A stretch of 64,000 nt of DNA from the NCBI RefSeq assembly GCF_016629565.1, contig NZ_AP023057.1:1-64000 (forward strand), read 5' to 3'. The notes beneath the pieces are model-generated. The model worked only from the letters and a program-made list of their open reading frames with translations, was not told where the DNA came from and searched no databases. The stretch is from Nitratiruptor sp. YY08-10 (lineage in GTDB: Bacteria > Campylobacterota > Campylobacteria > Campylobacterales > Nitratiruptoraceae). Position numbers and translations under genes: made by a program. Shown piece after piece: positions 20,095-28,227 of the stretch; position 1 is the first letter of the stretch; each line of letters opens with the position of its first letter.

Positions 20095-21682
20095 TGTGTG
20101 CATTGTAGGCAGTGGTGCCGGAGGAGCTCCCATAGCCTATGTTTTACAGCAAGCTGGATTTGATGTGGTGGTAGTAGAAAAAGGTCCATATATCAAAAGA
20201 GAAGATTTCAGTAAAGATGAGATCGCGCTTCGAAGAGGGATATACCGAAGCAATATCGATGAAGAGTTTCATGTCATCTATCAAAATGGTAAGCGTTATG
20301 TTGGCAAAGAGTGTGGATGGAGTTTCAATAACGGAAGCCTTGTGGGAGGTGCTACCAATTTTATGAGTGGATATTTTCACAAGATGCAGCCTATCGATTT
20401 TCGGTTAAAAACGGAATTTGGTGCCTTAGAGGGAGCAAATATCGAGGATTGGCCCATAGCATATGAGGATTTGAAACCTTATTATGATAAAGTTGCTCAT
20501 GTTGTAGGAGTCAGTGGAGAGGGACTGCCCTATCCTCCTTTGAAAGAGAATATCGCTGCACAATGGTTTGATGAAGCATGTAGAAAGTTAGAGATTTGTC
20601 CCGTGAAAACTCCCAGGGCTATTCTCTCTTTACCTAAAGGAGATAGAAACAGCTGCGTCTATTCGGGATTTTGTGGAAGTTATGGCTGCAGCAGCGGTGC
20701 AAAATCTAGTTCACGAGAGGCTATGCTGCAAGATGTGAAGATTTTAGATAACTCTTTTGCGTATAAGCTTGATAGCGATGCAAAAAGAGTGCATACGCTG
20801 TACTATTTTGATCAAAAGAGAAAATCACATAAAATTCATGCCTCAATCTTCGTTTTGGCGCTTTCACCTATTGAGACGGTTAGACTGCTTTTCAATTCAA
20901 AAAATAGATACTTTCCAGATGGCCTTGCCAACAGCTCATCCCACCTTGGGAAAAACCTCATTTTCAGTGCAGGTGGGGTTGGCGGAGGAGTGATGAAAAA
21001 AGAGATGATGCATGAAGATCTCTTTACAGAACTTCAAAATAGAGCTCTCTTTTTGAATAGAAACTTGAAAGAGTGGTATGTGTATGAGAAGGGTAATCGG
21101 CGGCAAAAGGGAGGAGTGATCGATTTTCTGTTTGAACATAGCAATATCATCATGCAGGCGCAAAATAGAATGTGGAATGGCAACAAGCCTCTTTGGGGTG
21201 CGCAGTTGGCGAAACGATTGGAGAAGATCAACAATGAGCGGGTAATACAGTTTGAAGTGTTCAATGACTGGCTACCTACCGATCGTTGCCAAATTGGCAT
21301 AGAACCGGGTTTGAAAGATAGATGGGGGATCAACGTTGCAGCTATCTATCTGGATGCCCATCCAAGAAACAGAGAAGTTGCAAACTTTTTAGGAAAAAAA
21401 GGGATAGAAGTACTGAAAAAAATGGGTGCAACATCGCTCTACTACTTTTTGAGCGATGATCCACCCACCAACCTGGTGGCAGGTGGATGCCGATTTGGAA
21501 ATGATCCTAGACATTCTGTTCTCGATCCGACTTGCAGATCATGGGATCTAGAGAACCTCTACATCAGTGATGCTTCTTTTATGCCAACTGGCGGAAGCAT
21601 TCCTTATACCTGGACCATTTATGCAAACGCCTTTCGAGTGGCTGAGAATGTCAAAAAGCAATTACGAAAGAGCATAAACTAA
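20084..21682 (+). CDS. GMC-family FAD oxidoreductase
   Basis: The 532-residue flavoprotein is related to gluconate/sorbitol dehydrogenase catalytic subunits. Motifs are GSGAGGAPIAYVL (FAD fold, 9-21), GWSFNNGSLVGGATNFMSG (FAD loop), VLDPTCRSWDLENLYISDASFMPTG and the C-terminal PTGGSIPYTWTIYANAFRVAE, which normally holds the catalytic His/Asn pair; here the His of that region is not obvious and should be checked. A Cys cluster around 195-210 (CVYSGFCGSYGC) may bind Fe-S, as in related glucose dehydrogenases. It has no signal peptide and should be exported with the preceding Tat subunit. The start is GTG. The sugar or alcohol substrate is unknown. Confidence 0.8.
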   Translation: MEVDVCIVGSGAGGAPIAYVLQQAGFDVVVVEKGPYIKREDFSKDEIALRRGIYRSNIDEEFHVIYQNGKRYVGKECGWSFNNGSLVGGATNFMSGYFHKMQPIDFRLKTEFGALEGANIEDWPIAYEDLKPYYDKVAHVVGVSGEGLPYPPLKENIAAQWFDEACRKLEICPVKTPRAILSLPKGDRNSCVYSGFCGSYGCSSGAKSSSREAMLQDVKILDNSFAYKLDSDAKRVHTLYYFDQKRKSHKIHASIFVLALSPIETVRLLFNSKNRYFPDGLANSSSHLGKNLIFSAGGVGGGVMKKEMMHEDLFTELQNRALFLNRNLKEWYVYEKGNRRQKGGVIDFLFEHSNIIMQAQNRMWNGNKPLWGAQLAKRLEKINNERVIQFEVFNDWLPTDRCQIGIEPGLKDRWGINVAAIYLDAHPRNREVANFLGKKGIEVLKKMGATSLYYFLSDDPPTNLVAGGCRFGNDPRHSVLDPTCRSWDLENLYISDASFMPTGGSIPYTWTIYANAFRVAENVKKQLRKSIN

Positions 21683-21708
21683 AAAAGTTTTACAAATCAA
21701 ACTTTTTT
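21681..21708. terminator. Bidirectional terminator between convergent operons
   Basis: AAAAAAGTTT (21681-21690), loop TACAAATC, AAACTTTTTT (21699-21708) form a perfect 10-bp stem with T runs in both directions. It sits between the convergent GMC oxidoreductase and metal-permease genes and overlaps the end of the latter. Confidence 0.7.
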
Positions 21709-22454
21709 GCTGTATCTATCGAGCGCACTATGACAAAAATGAGTGAAAAAAGAACAACGCAAAAGATAATGGCATAGCCTGTTGGTAGATCCAAAAAATA
21801 TGAAAAAAGCAAGGCTACAATAGTTGCAAGAGTGCCAAAAGCCCAGGCAAAAAGAAGTTTTGGTACCTTTTTTTGAACCATTGCTGCGTATGCCGGAGCG
21901 ATAAGCAAAGCAAAAACCACTAAAACTCCTGCATTTTGTACCGATGAGGTGACTGTGATGGCCAGCATCGAAAAAAAAAGAATCTCTTTTGGTAGACCTG
22001 TAAATTTAGGATAGACAAAAAACATCACAAGGGCTACAGAAGTATATATCAAAGCGGCTTTGCCTAAATCCTTTGGCATAGTAAACAAAATATCGGTAGC
22101 ACTCATTTTGTTAAACAGCTCCATTCCCTCGCTGCTTTGGGCTAGAATCAGCATAATAGACGAGATTCCAAGGGCGTATAAAAGAGCGATAAATGCTTCA
22201 ATAAAGGCTACTTTTTTCGTAGCAATCGCTATGATTATACCTGCACCGAGTGCGAAAAGAAATACAAGAGGGGTTTGGTAGGCTCCATTCAAAAAGGCTA
22301 CGCTTATGGCCATTCCGATAGCAGCAATCTGCCCAATAGCAAGGTCAGTAAATATAACTCCTCGTTTAATAATCTCTATCCCAAAAATGGCGTGAATAAA
22401 AACGAGCAAAATGGCCAGCACAAAGGCCGGCCAAAGAATGGTTAACGCTGACAT
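21690..22454 (-). CDS. Zinc/manganese-type ABC transporter permease
   Basis: This 254-residue inner-membrane protein has about eight helices and belongs to the ZnuB/TroC/MntB (ABC-3) permease family; GVIFTDLAIGQIAAIGMAI is the characteristic N-terminal block. It overlaps the binding-protein gene by 13 bases. No ATPase gene lies in this operon, so it must borrow an ATPase encoded elsewhere or function in an unusual way. Metal identity is not determined by sequence; zinc is favoured because of the His-rich binding protein and neighbours. Confidence 0.85.
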   Translation of the reverse strand: MSALTILWPAFVLAILLVFIHAIFGIEIIKRGVIFTDLAIGQIAAIGMAISVAFLNGAYQTPLVFLFALGAGIIIAIATKKVAFIEAFIALLYALGISSIMLILAQSSEGMELFNKMSATDILFTMPKDLGKAALIYTSVALVMFFVYPKFTGLPKEILFFSMLAITVTSSVQNAGVLVVFALLIAPAYAAMVQKKVPKLLFAWAFGTLATIVALLFSYFLDLPTGYAIIFCVVLFSLIFVIVRSIDTAKKFDL

Positions 22455-23323
22455 AATCTTTTCTCATAGAGGAGGTAGAAGTTTTCCAAACTATCGGCAC
22501 CGGGCACTGCACCTATATCGTGAGGAAGTATAACAACTCTTGCTCCCGTTTTTGCTGCAATGTAGCTAGCTGTCTTTTTTTCGTGGTATGGGTCTTGCAA
22601 AATGGTTGTAACATTTTCTTGCTTCATAAGAGCAATGAGTTTTAAGGTATGTTTCGAGCTTGGAGCGATGCCAGGTAGAGGTTCAATGGTTCCAACGCTC
22701 ACAATTTTGTAGCGATTGAGAAAATAGTTGTAAAGCTGATGATACTGTACAATTTTTAATCCTTTGCATGGAGCCATTTTTGCGTCATACTCTTGTAAAA
22801 AACTTTTCCAGTGTTGTAAAAAGGAGGCAAGATTTTTATCATACTCTTTAGCATGGAGTGGATCAATCTTTTGCAGTCTAGATGCTACTAGCATCGCAAT
22901 CGGGATCATATTGTGCGGGTCCGTATTGAAGTGCGGGTTGCCTTGAGGGTGGATATCGCCATAAGCTCTGGAGACTGCTTTTGGTTTATTGATGAGCTCT
23001 ATAACCTGGCTGGCATCGACAAATCCAAGACGACCCGGATTTATTTTGCCGTTATTCGCGCTTGTCAAGAGCGGTGGAAGCCAGCCGATTTCAAGTCCGG
23101 CTCCATTGATAACAAGCATATCGGCTCGGCTCAGTTTTCCTATCAATGAGGGTTTCGGAACGACAAAGTGTGGATCGTATTTAGGAGTGGCCAATACGTT
23201 TACTTTGACATATTTGCCCCCCACTCTTTTAACAATTTCACCAAGATAGCCATAGGTTGCTATTACATGTATTTTTGCAAAGACTCCTGTAAGAATTAAA
23301 AGTATTAAAACTATTTTTCTCAT
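22442..23323 (-). CDS. Zinc/manganese-type ABC substrate-binding protein
   Basis: This periplasmic cluster A-I metal-binding protein of about 293 residues has a signal peptide (MRKIVLILLILTGVFA) and metal-ligand histidines in PHFVVPKPS and GDIHPQGNPHFNTDPHNM, plus a C-terminal acidic ligand region. It lacks the long His-rich loop of E. coli ZnuA. The ATG at 23323 has AAAGGATACATA upstream; an earlier in-frame ATG at 23344 overlaps the porin-gene spacer and is less likely. It lies 10 bases after the outer-membrane protein gene and overlaps the permease gene, suggesting a single uptake system from outer membrane to cytoplasm. Confidence 0.87.
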   Translation of the reverse strand: MRKIVLILLILTGVFAKIHVIATYGYLGEIVKRVGGKYVKVNVLATPKYDPHFVVPKPSLIGKLSRADMLVINGAGLEIGWLPPLLTSANNGKINPGRLGFVDASQVIELINKPKAVSRAYGDIHPQGNPHFNTDPHNMIPIAMLVASRLQKIDPLHAKEYDKNLASFLQHWKSFLQEYDAKMAPCKGLKIVQYHQLYNYFLNRYKIVSVGTIEPLPGIAPSSKHTLKLIALMKQENVTTILQDPYHEKKTASYIAAKTGARVVILPHDIGAVPGADSLENFYLLYEKRLCQR

Positions 23324-23333
23324 TATGTATCCT

Positions 23334-24560
23334 TTAAAATGCATGTGCGTCGTGAGCGCCAGCTTCGATGTTGATCGAAAAGATTACTTCATTAATATCT
23401 TTTCTGACACCACCAATCATTTTGGACCGATCATAGCTATATTGGAGCCGAAGACGAGACATCTCAAAGGGTTTATACTCTATCATTGCGGTATAACGAT
23501 CAAGATCATCCGGTTGATTGGCGCTATTTTTAAAGAGTGTATCGTATCGAACGCCACAGCTGTAGTTTCGGTTGATCTGATAGACAAGCTGTGTATAAAG
23601 ACCGGCTTGTGTTGTGTCATCTTCTTTATGGCGCCATAAAGCTTCACTTTGCCATGTCAAAAAGCTGTAGGCATCGAGATAGGTTCTGGTAGTCAGATCC
23701 AGACCATAGATATCTGTCTCTTTGTTCTCTACATTTTTCCCATGGGCGATGCTGGCTCCTGCCAAGAGAGTTGTATCACTTACATCTATACTCGTTTTGA
23801 TATAACCGACATAGAGACTGTTTTTTTCACCATATCCAAAGCTTCTCTCATTGCTTCCTTGCATAGCCTCAATTCCAAACATGAGATACGTATCAGTCGG
23901 AGCTATCCACTGCAGCTGAATACCAGCATCGTTGATACCACCAGTTCCCAGCATTGCTTTATAAACAAGTGGCTGGGTATCAAAGTGCCAGCTGTGTTGA
24001 TGTTTTGCGTTGATGCGACCAAAGTCACTTCTGAATTTTCCGGCTTTCACTCTAAGATTATATGGCAGGCTTCTTGTTGTTACAAACGCCTCTTCTATCT
24101 CAAACTCATTGGGATGCAGATGAAAGATAGCAAATGCATCCAAATATGGATCCACTGCCGAGTGGAGTGCCAGTTCAGCATAGTTGAAGTTAAATCCTCT
24201 GTTTTTGTTAAATGCCAGATCTTCCTCTTCGGCTTTATCGATAAATCCAGGAATAGAATAGGCTATATACTCTGAATTTTTCACATCTCTTGCAACTGCC
24301 GAAGCATTTAAAATAAAAGAGATATCCGGCAAAAAATTCGTTTGGTTGAATGCAGCCGAAGTATTAGTAGCTTGTGTTATTTTTGCCTTGAGCTCTTCAA
24401 GTTGTCGATTTTTATCTTTTGCTTCTAGTGCGTCCAAGCGTTTTTGCAACTGCTCAATCACTTTTTGCTGTTCAGATACGATTTTTCTGAGATCTTCCAC
24501 TTCCGTTTCGGCAAAAAGCACAGATGTAAGAGCAATAGAGCTTAATAAAATTTTTTTCAT
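23334..24560 (-). CDS. Outer-membrane beta-barrel protein of a metal-uptake operon
   Basis: The 408-residue protein has a signal peptide (MKKILLSSIALTSVLFA), a coiled coil at about 22-65 (EDLRKIVSEQQKVIEQLQKRLDALEAK), and then alternating-hydrophobicity strands rich in aromatic residues, as in porin-like barrels. It ends in GAHDAHAF: a terminal Phe typical of barrel insertion, with two His that could bind metal. It is not a TonB receptor, because no plug or TonB box is seen. It is translated 10 bases ahead of the metal-binding protein, so it probably admits zinc or a similar ion. GGGGAGTAGT precedes the ATG. Confidence 0.75.
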   Translation of the reverse strand: MKKILLSSIALTSVLFAETEVEDLRKIVSEQQKVIEQLQKRLDALEAKDKNRQLEELKAKITQATNTSAAFNQTNFLPDISFILNASAVARDVKNSEYIAYSIPGFIDKAEEEDLAFNKNRGFNFNYAELALHSAVDPYLDAFAIFHLHPNEFEIEEAFVTTRSLPYNLRVKAGKFRSDFGRINAKHQHSWHFDTQPLVYKAMLGTGGINDAGIQLQWIAPTDTYLMFGIEAMQGSNERSFGYGEKNSLYVGYIKTSIDVSDTTLLAGASIAHGKNVENKETDIYGLDLTTRTYLDAYSFLTWQSEALWRHKEDDTTQAGLYTQLVYQINRNYSCGVRYDTLFKNSANQPDDLDRYTAMIEYKPFEMSRLRLQYSYDRSKMIGGVRKDINEVIFSINIEAGAHDAHAF

Positions 24561-24607
24561 ACTACTCCCCTATATATGATTTTTTAAAAAGAAAGAAAAA
24601 TGTGTGT

Positions 24608-24883
24608 TTAGAGTATTGCAGGAGGAGAGCGAACTTTTAGAAGAGTGGGTCTATTTGATAGTTTTAGAGTAAGAAGCGTTCTTACAGGCAAAAAAGGGAC
24701 TGTTTCAATATCTATAATCTGGCAAGATATCGGAGTGTCACCACTTGAGATATTGGATTGCAACACGCAAACAGGACAGTTGTTATGGGGTTTGAGGTCA
24801 TCGTGGTGATGGAAGACTCCAAGGAGGGTTGCAACTAATAGAGTAATACTAATAAATTTTTTTACTATGAGTCTTTTTTTCAT
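24608..24883 (-). CDS. Small His/Cys-motif exported protein heading the metal operon
   Basis: This 91-residue product (from ATG 24883; ATG 24901 would add six residues) has a hydrophobic N-terminal helix (about 7-24) and then FHHHDDLKPHNNCPVC, a dense His/Asp/Cys cluster that looks like a metal site. The family was not identified with certainty; it recalls small DUF2946-like proteins near metal transporters. It lies 47 bases upstream of the barrel protein on the same strand and probably starts the operon. Neither start has a clear Shine-Dalgarno, and TACAAT lies just before ATG 24883, so a near-leaderless transcript is possible. Confidence 0.55.
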   Translation of the reverse strand: MKKRLIVKKFISITLLVATLLGVFHHHDDLKPHNNCPVCVLQSNISSGDTPISCQIIDIETVPFLPVRTLLTLKLSNRPTLLKVRSPPAIL

Positions 24884-24914
24884 TTGGAAAAATTGTAGCA
24901 TAAACTAAAGAGTT

Positions 24915-24984
24915 GACTAAACAGGCTCGACAAAGAGCAAATTTTTATCTATTACAATTTGCAGCTGTTTCGCCTTGTTTAGTC
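24915..24984. repeat. Nested inverted repeats between arsenic and metal operons
   Basis: GACTAAACA at 24915-24923 pairs exactly with TGTTTAGTC at 24976-24984, and a second pair, GCAAAT and ATTTGC, lies inside. The element is between two minus-strand operons, downstream of neither start but just upstream of the metal operon. It could be an operator pair for a metal regulator, a structured leader or a decayed mobile-element end. Only the symmetry is observed. Confidence 0.4.
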
Positions 24985-24990
24985 ACTGTT

Positions 24991-26256
24991 TTACAATAGG
25001 CCAAGCAGCGCTACTGCTAAAACGGGAGGTGTTATAACTAGTCCCACTTTCATATACTCTCCCCAGCCGATTTTTACGCCTTTGTTAGCCAAGACATGTA
25101 GCCACAAAAGTGTAGCGAGTGAGCCAATAGGCGTCATTTTTGGTCCAAGGTTGCATCCAAGGATATTTGCATAGGCTAGGTGCTGGGCGTTTGCTTGATC
25201 CAGAGCTATATCCATCACCATAACTGTTGGCATATTGTTCATAATAGAGCTTAAAAGTGCAGATAAAAATCCTGTGCCGTATACTGCATGGGTTTGGCTC
25301 ATATCTTGCAAAGCCATAATCATCTTTGCCAACTCATCGGTGAGTCCAGCGTTTTTGAGTCCAAAAACCACAACATAAAGCCCTATACTAAACCATACCA
25401 CCTGCCAAGGGGCAATTTTGAGTGTCATGAGAGGTTTCACAGCCTTGAAGTGCGCTCCAAGCGCCAAAAAGACCAAAGCGCCTCCCAAAGCGAAAATTGA
25501 GACTGGAATGTGGTAGATATCTGCTATGAAGTAGCCAACAAGAAGTAGAGCCAAAAAGAGCCAACTGAGCATAAACATCGTTTGGTTTTTGATGGCACTT
25601 GATGGGTTATTGAGCAGCGCTATATCCACCTTTTTTGGAATACTTTTGCGAAAATAGACGAAAAGAACCAAAATGGATGCAACAATACTGAAAAGATTTG
25701 GCAAAAACATCGCTTTTGCATACTCCCAAAAGCCGATACCAAAATAGTCAGCCGTAACGATATTGGTGAGATTGGAGATTATAAGAGGATTGGAAGCGCT
25801 GTCTCCTATAAATCCGCCAGCCATAACAAAAGCAAAAAGCGCTTTTTGATCAAGTTTTAGTATTCGCATCTTTGATAGCAAAATAGGCGTCAAAATCAAG
25901 GCTGCCCCGTCATTGGCAAAAAGGGCGGCAACTATTGCTCCAAGAATCAAAGAGTAGATAAACATTTTTGTGCCACTTCCGCCACTCAGCTTTGCCATCT
26001 TCAGCGCTGCCCACTCAAAAAAGCCGATCTCATCCAAAACCATCGATACAATGATGATACCAATAAAGGCTAACGTTGCATCCCAAACAATTCTGATAAC
26101 CTCTATCACATCACCCCAGCTTACAACGCCAAGCAAAAGTGCAGCTATGGCTCCAAGCATAGCGGTCGTACCAATCTGCAGCCCCTTTGGTTGCCAGATT
26201 ATGAGGATTAAAACGACCAAGAAAAGAGTGATTGCTGTAATCATCCCAAAATCCAA
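24991..26256 (-). CDS. arsB: Arsenite efflux permease ArsB
   Basis: This 421-residue inner-membrane protein has about eleven helices and the ArsB motif LFANDGAALILTPILLSKM, plus GFIGDSASNPLIISNLTNIV and the matching C-terminal half-repeat SSIMNNMPTVMV. ArsB exports arsenite using the proton motive force. It is the last gene of the arsR-arsC-trx-permease-arsB run and overlaps the preceding permease by 16 bases. No arsA ATPase is present, so ArsB should act alone. Length is that of the family. Confidence 0.9.
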   Translation of the reverse strand: MDFGMITAITLFLVVLILIIWQPKGLQIGTTAMLGAIAALLLGVVSWGDVIEVIRIVWDATLAFIGIIIVSMVLDEIGFFEWAALKMAKLSGGSGTKMFIYSLILGAIVAALFANDGAALILTPILLSKMRILKLDQKALFAFVMAGGFIGDSASNPLIISNLTNIVTADYFGIGFWEYAKAMFLPNLFSIVASILVLFVYFRKSIPKKVDIALLNNPSSAIKNQTMFMLSWLFLALLLVGYFIADIYHIPVSIFALGGALVFLALGAHFKAVKPLMTLKIAPWQVVWFSIGLYVVVFGLKNAGLTDELAKMIMALQDMSQTHAVYGTGFLSALLSSIMNNMPTVMVMDIALDQANAQHLAYANILGCNLGPKMTPIGSLATLLWLHVLANKGVKIGWGEYMKVGLVITPPVLAVALLGLL

Positions 26257-27185
26257 TTAAAAAGATAGCCAATAACCATAATGCCGATACTGACAACGCC
26301 AAAAAAGATAAGAAGCAGTTTTGTGCTCATGATCTTTTTCAAAATCATTGCCTCTGGTAGACTCAGAGCTGTAATGGCCATCATAAAGCTCAGTGCCGTT
26401 CCAAGACTCATACCCTTATCCACCAAAACTTCGATCAAAGGCAAAACTCCGGCAGCATTGGAGTACATCGGAACGCCAAGAAGAGTCGCCAAAGGTACGG
26501 CATACCATGCGTCTTTGCCAGCAAGCTGGACAATGAAGTCAGTCGGAACATATCCATGGATAAATCCACCAATGGCCACAGCAATGACTACATAAAGCCA
26601 AATCTTTTTGAGCAGATCCATTGTGTGATACCAAGCCTCTATGGCTCTATCTTTCAATGGAAGGGGTTCAGCCTCGAAAGCCTCGGCATTTATCGGTTTT
26701 GGTTTGATCAAAATCTCATCTTCAAGATCTATTTTTCCTATGATGATTCCAGCTGCAATTGCAACCAAAAGGCCAAATCCGATATACAAAGCCGTAATCT
26801 TCCACCCAAACAGAGCAAACAGCAATGCGATAGCAATCTCATTGTTCATAGGGGCTGAGATAAGATAGCTAAAAGTAATTCCAAGAGGAATTCTTGCTTG
26901 CAAAAATCCTAAAAAAAGCGGAATGGCACTACAGCTGCAAAAGGGTGTAATGATTCCAAAGAGTGCAGCTAATATATGCCCCACTAAGGGGTGTTTTGTA
27001 GCAAGATAGTCTCGGACTCTTTCAATTGGAAAGTAGCTTCTAATAAGTGTGATGACAAAGATAATGACTACCAATAGAGTAAAAATCTTAACCGTATCAT
27101 AGATAAAAAAGTCAAAGGCTTCGGCAAATTTGCCAGAAAGCCCTAGCCATTGATAGATGAGTGTATCAACGAAGTTTTTCCACAT
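26241..27185 (-). CDS. ArsP/DUF318-family permease
   Basis: This 314-residue polytopic protein belongs to the ArsP/DUF318 permease family. It has two half-repeats and the family motif TPFCSCSAIPLFLGFLQARIPLG, where vicinal cysteines can bind As(III) or organoarsenicals; the second half has GVPMYSNAAGVLPLIE. ArsP of Campylobacter is known to export trivalent organoarsenicals. It lies 2 bases after the thioredoxin-like gene and overlaps arsB, so the operon offers two export routes. The exact substrate is inference. Confidence 0.85.
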   Translation of the reverse strand: MWKNFVDTLIYQWLGLSGKFAEAFDFFIYDTVKIFTLLVVIIFVITLIRSYFPIERVRDYLATKHPLVGHILAALFGIITPFCSCSAIPLFLGFLQARIPLGITFSYLISAPMNNEIAIALLFALFGWKITALYIGFGLLVAIAAGIIIGKIDLEDEILIKPKPINAEAFEAEPLPLKDRAIEAWYHTMDLLKKIWLYVVIAVAIGGFIHGYVPTDFIVQLAGKDAWYAVPLATLLGVPMYSNAAGVLPLIEVLVDKGMSLGTALSFMMAITALSLPEAMILKKIMSTKLLLIFFGVVSIGIMVIGYLFNWILG

Positions 27186-27187
27186 GA

Positions 27188-27418
27188 TCAGCCTAAGAGT
27201 TTTTCAATTTGATCAACTGTTAAAAGCTTACCGGTGCTCACAACCTTCTCATCGATCACAAGCCCTGGTGTACTCATCACCCCATAATTTATAATCTCGT
27301 TGATATCTTCAATCTTTTCGATCTGGGCAAAGATGCCTTTTTTGGCAACTGCTTTTTTGACATTCTCTTCCAGTGCTTTACATTTTGCACAACCGGTTCC
27401 AAGTATCTTTATTGTCAT
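27188..27418 (-). CDS. Small thioredoxin-fold protein of the ars operon
   Basis: This 76-residue glutaredoxin-sized protein carries the redox motif GCAKCK near residues 9-14 and the cis-Pro segment STPGLVIDEKVVSTG. Proteins of this type recur next to ArsP-like permeases and are thought to reduce arsenate reductase or deliver thiols to the permease. It has no signal peptide. It overlaps arsC by 4 bases (ATGA) and precedes the permease by 2. Confidence 0.87.
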   Translation of the reverse strand: MTIKILGTGCAKCKALEENVKKAVAKKGIFAQIEKIEDINEIINYGVMSTPGLVIDEKVVSTGKLLTVDQIEKLLG

Positions 27419-27813
27419 GTTAGCTCCTTTTGTATGATAGGGAATAGTCTTTGTTTCATCTCTTTGGCCAAATTTTCAAAGGCTTCATAAGGTTTGCCGT
27501 CGGGATCTTCAAATCCAACATGAACGACTTTGGTTCTTTTAGGAAAAACCGGACAGGACTCTTTTGCATTGTCACATACGGTCACTACAAGATCAAAATC
27601 CTCATCCATCACCTCATCGATCGATTTTGAATGGTAGCTATCGCTCCAGGCCCCCTCTTTTATTAGCACTCTTTTAGCATTTTCATTGACTTTACCGCTT
27701 GGATTGCTGCCGGCACTTTTGGCTTCGACATTTTCAAAATATCTGTTGATGAGCCCTTCAGCCAATATAGATCGGCAACTGTTTCCTGTGCATAAAATCA
27801 AGACCTTTTTCAT
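27415..27813 (-). CDS. arsC: Thioredoxin-coupled arsenate reductase
   Basis: This 132-residue low-molecular-weight phosphatase-fold enzyme reduces arsenate to arsenite for export. The P-loop CTGNSCRS (residues 8-15) holds the nucleophilic Cys, and the relay cysteines lie in VTVCDNAKESCPVFP. This is the thioredoxin-linked class. ATG 27813 makes a 4-base overlap with arsR and has AAGGAGT at good distance; a GTG three codons upstream is less likely. The small thioredoxin-fold gene downstream could supply electrons. Confidence 0.93.
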   Translation of the reverse strand: MKKVLILCTGNSCRSILAEGLINRYFENVEAKSAGSNPSGKVNENAKRVLIKEGAWSDSYHSKSIDEVMDEDFDLVVTVCDNAKESCPVFPKRTKVVHVGFEDPDGKPYEAFENLAKEMKQRLFPIIQKELT

Positions 27814-28118
27814 ATGGAGCACTCCTTACTTTTGTTTGGCAGATCAATTGGCAACTGTTTGATAACCTCTAAAGCGCATTGTTGGAATGGATCAAGCTCT
27901 CTGGATAGATCATAATAGATCCATTTTCCCTCTCTTTTGTTTGTTAGAAAGCCTGCATCTTTTAAGATTTTAAGATGGCGTGAGAGTCTTGATTGGCCAA
28001 GATCCAAAGAGCTTTGCAATTCACAAACACAACTAGGCCCTTGTTCGAGTAAAAACCGTAATATTTTGATACGTGTCTGGTCGTAGAGTGCTCCACTTGT
28101 TTGTAAAAAGCGTTCCAT
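27810..28118 (-). CDS. arsR: ArsR-family arsenic-responsive repressor
   Basis: This 102-residue winged-helix repressor has the ArsR metal site CVCEL in helix 3 (about 30-34), followed by the recognition segment SRLSRHLKILKDAGFL and a wing with GKWIYYDL. Binding of As(III) to the cysteines should release it from DNA and switch on the operon it leads. The C-terminal CS residues may give a third thiolate. The ATG has AAAGGAGCTGGG upstream. The AT-rich gap to nhaA should hold its operator. Confidence 0.92.
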   Translation of the reverse strand: MERFLQTSGALYDQTRIKILRFLLEQGPSCVCELQSSLDLGQSRLSRHLKILKDAGFLTNKREGKWIYYDLSRELDPFQQCALEVIKQLPIDLPNKSKECSI

Positions 28119-28227
28119 CCCAGCTCCTTTGGCAAAATAGTATCAAAAAAACAATCAATAAATCAATATATATTTATATAATAATATGATAATATTTTGT
28201 ATAGCATTCATACAATAAGGAATCGTC
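28119..28227. promoter_or_regulatory. ars/nhaA divergent promoter region
   Basis: This 109-base, very AT-rich gap separates the divergent arsR and nhaA genes. On the minus strand TTGATT, an 18-base spacer and TACTAT form a plausible arsR promoter. The direct repeat ATCAATAAATCAAT near the -35 is the best candidate for the ArsR operator. The nhaA side has several TATAAT-like sequences. Assignment is by inspection only. Confidence 0.4.

Noticed and set aside
24915-24984. Inverted repeat as ends of an insertion sequence
   Set aside because: The interval is only about 52 bases and contains no transposase or target duplication.
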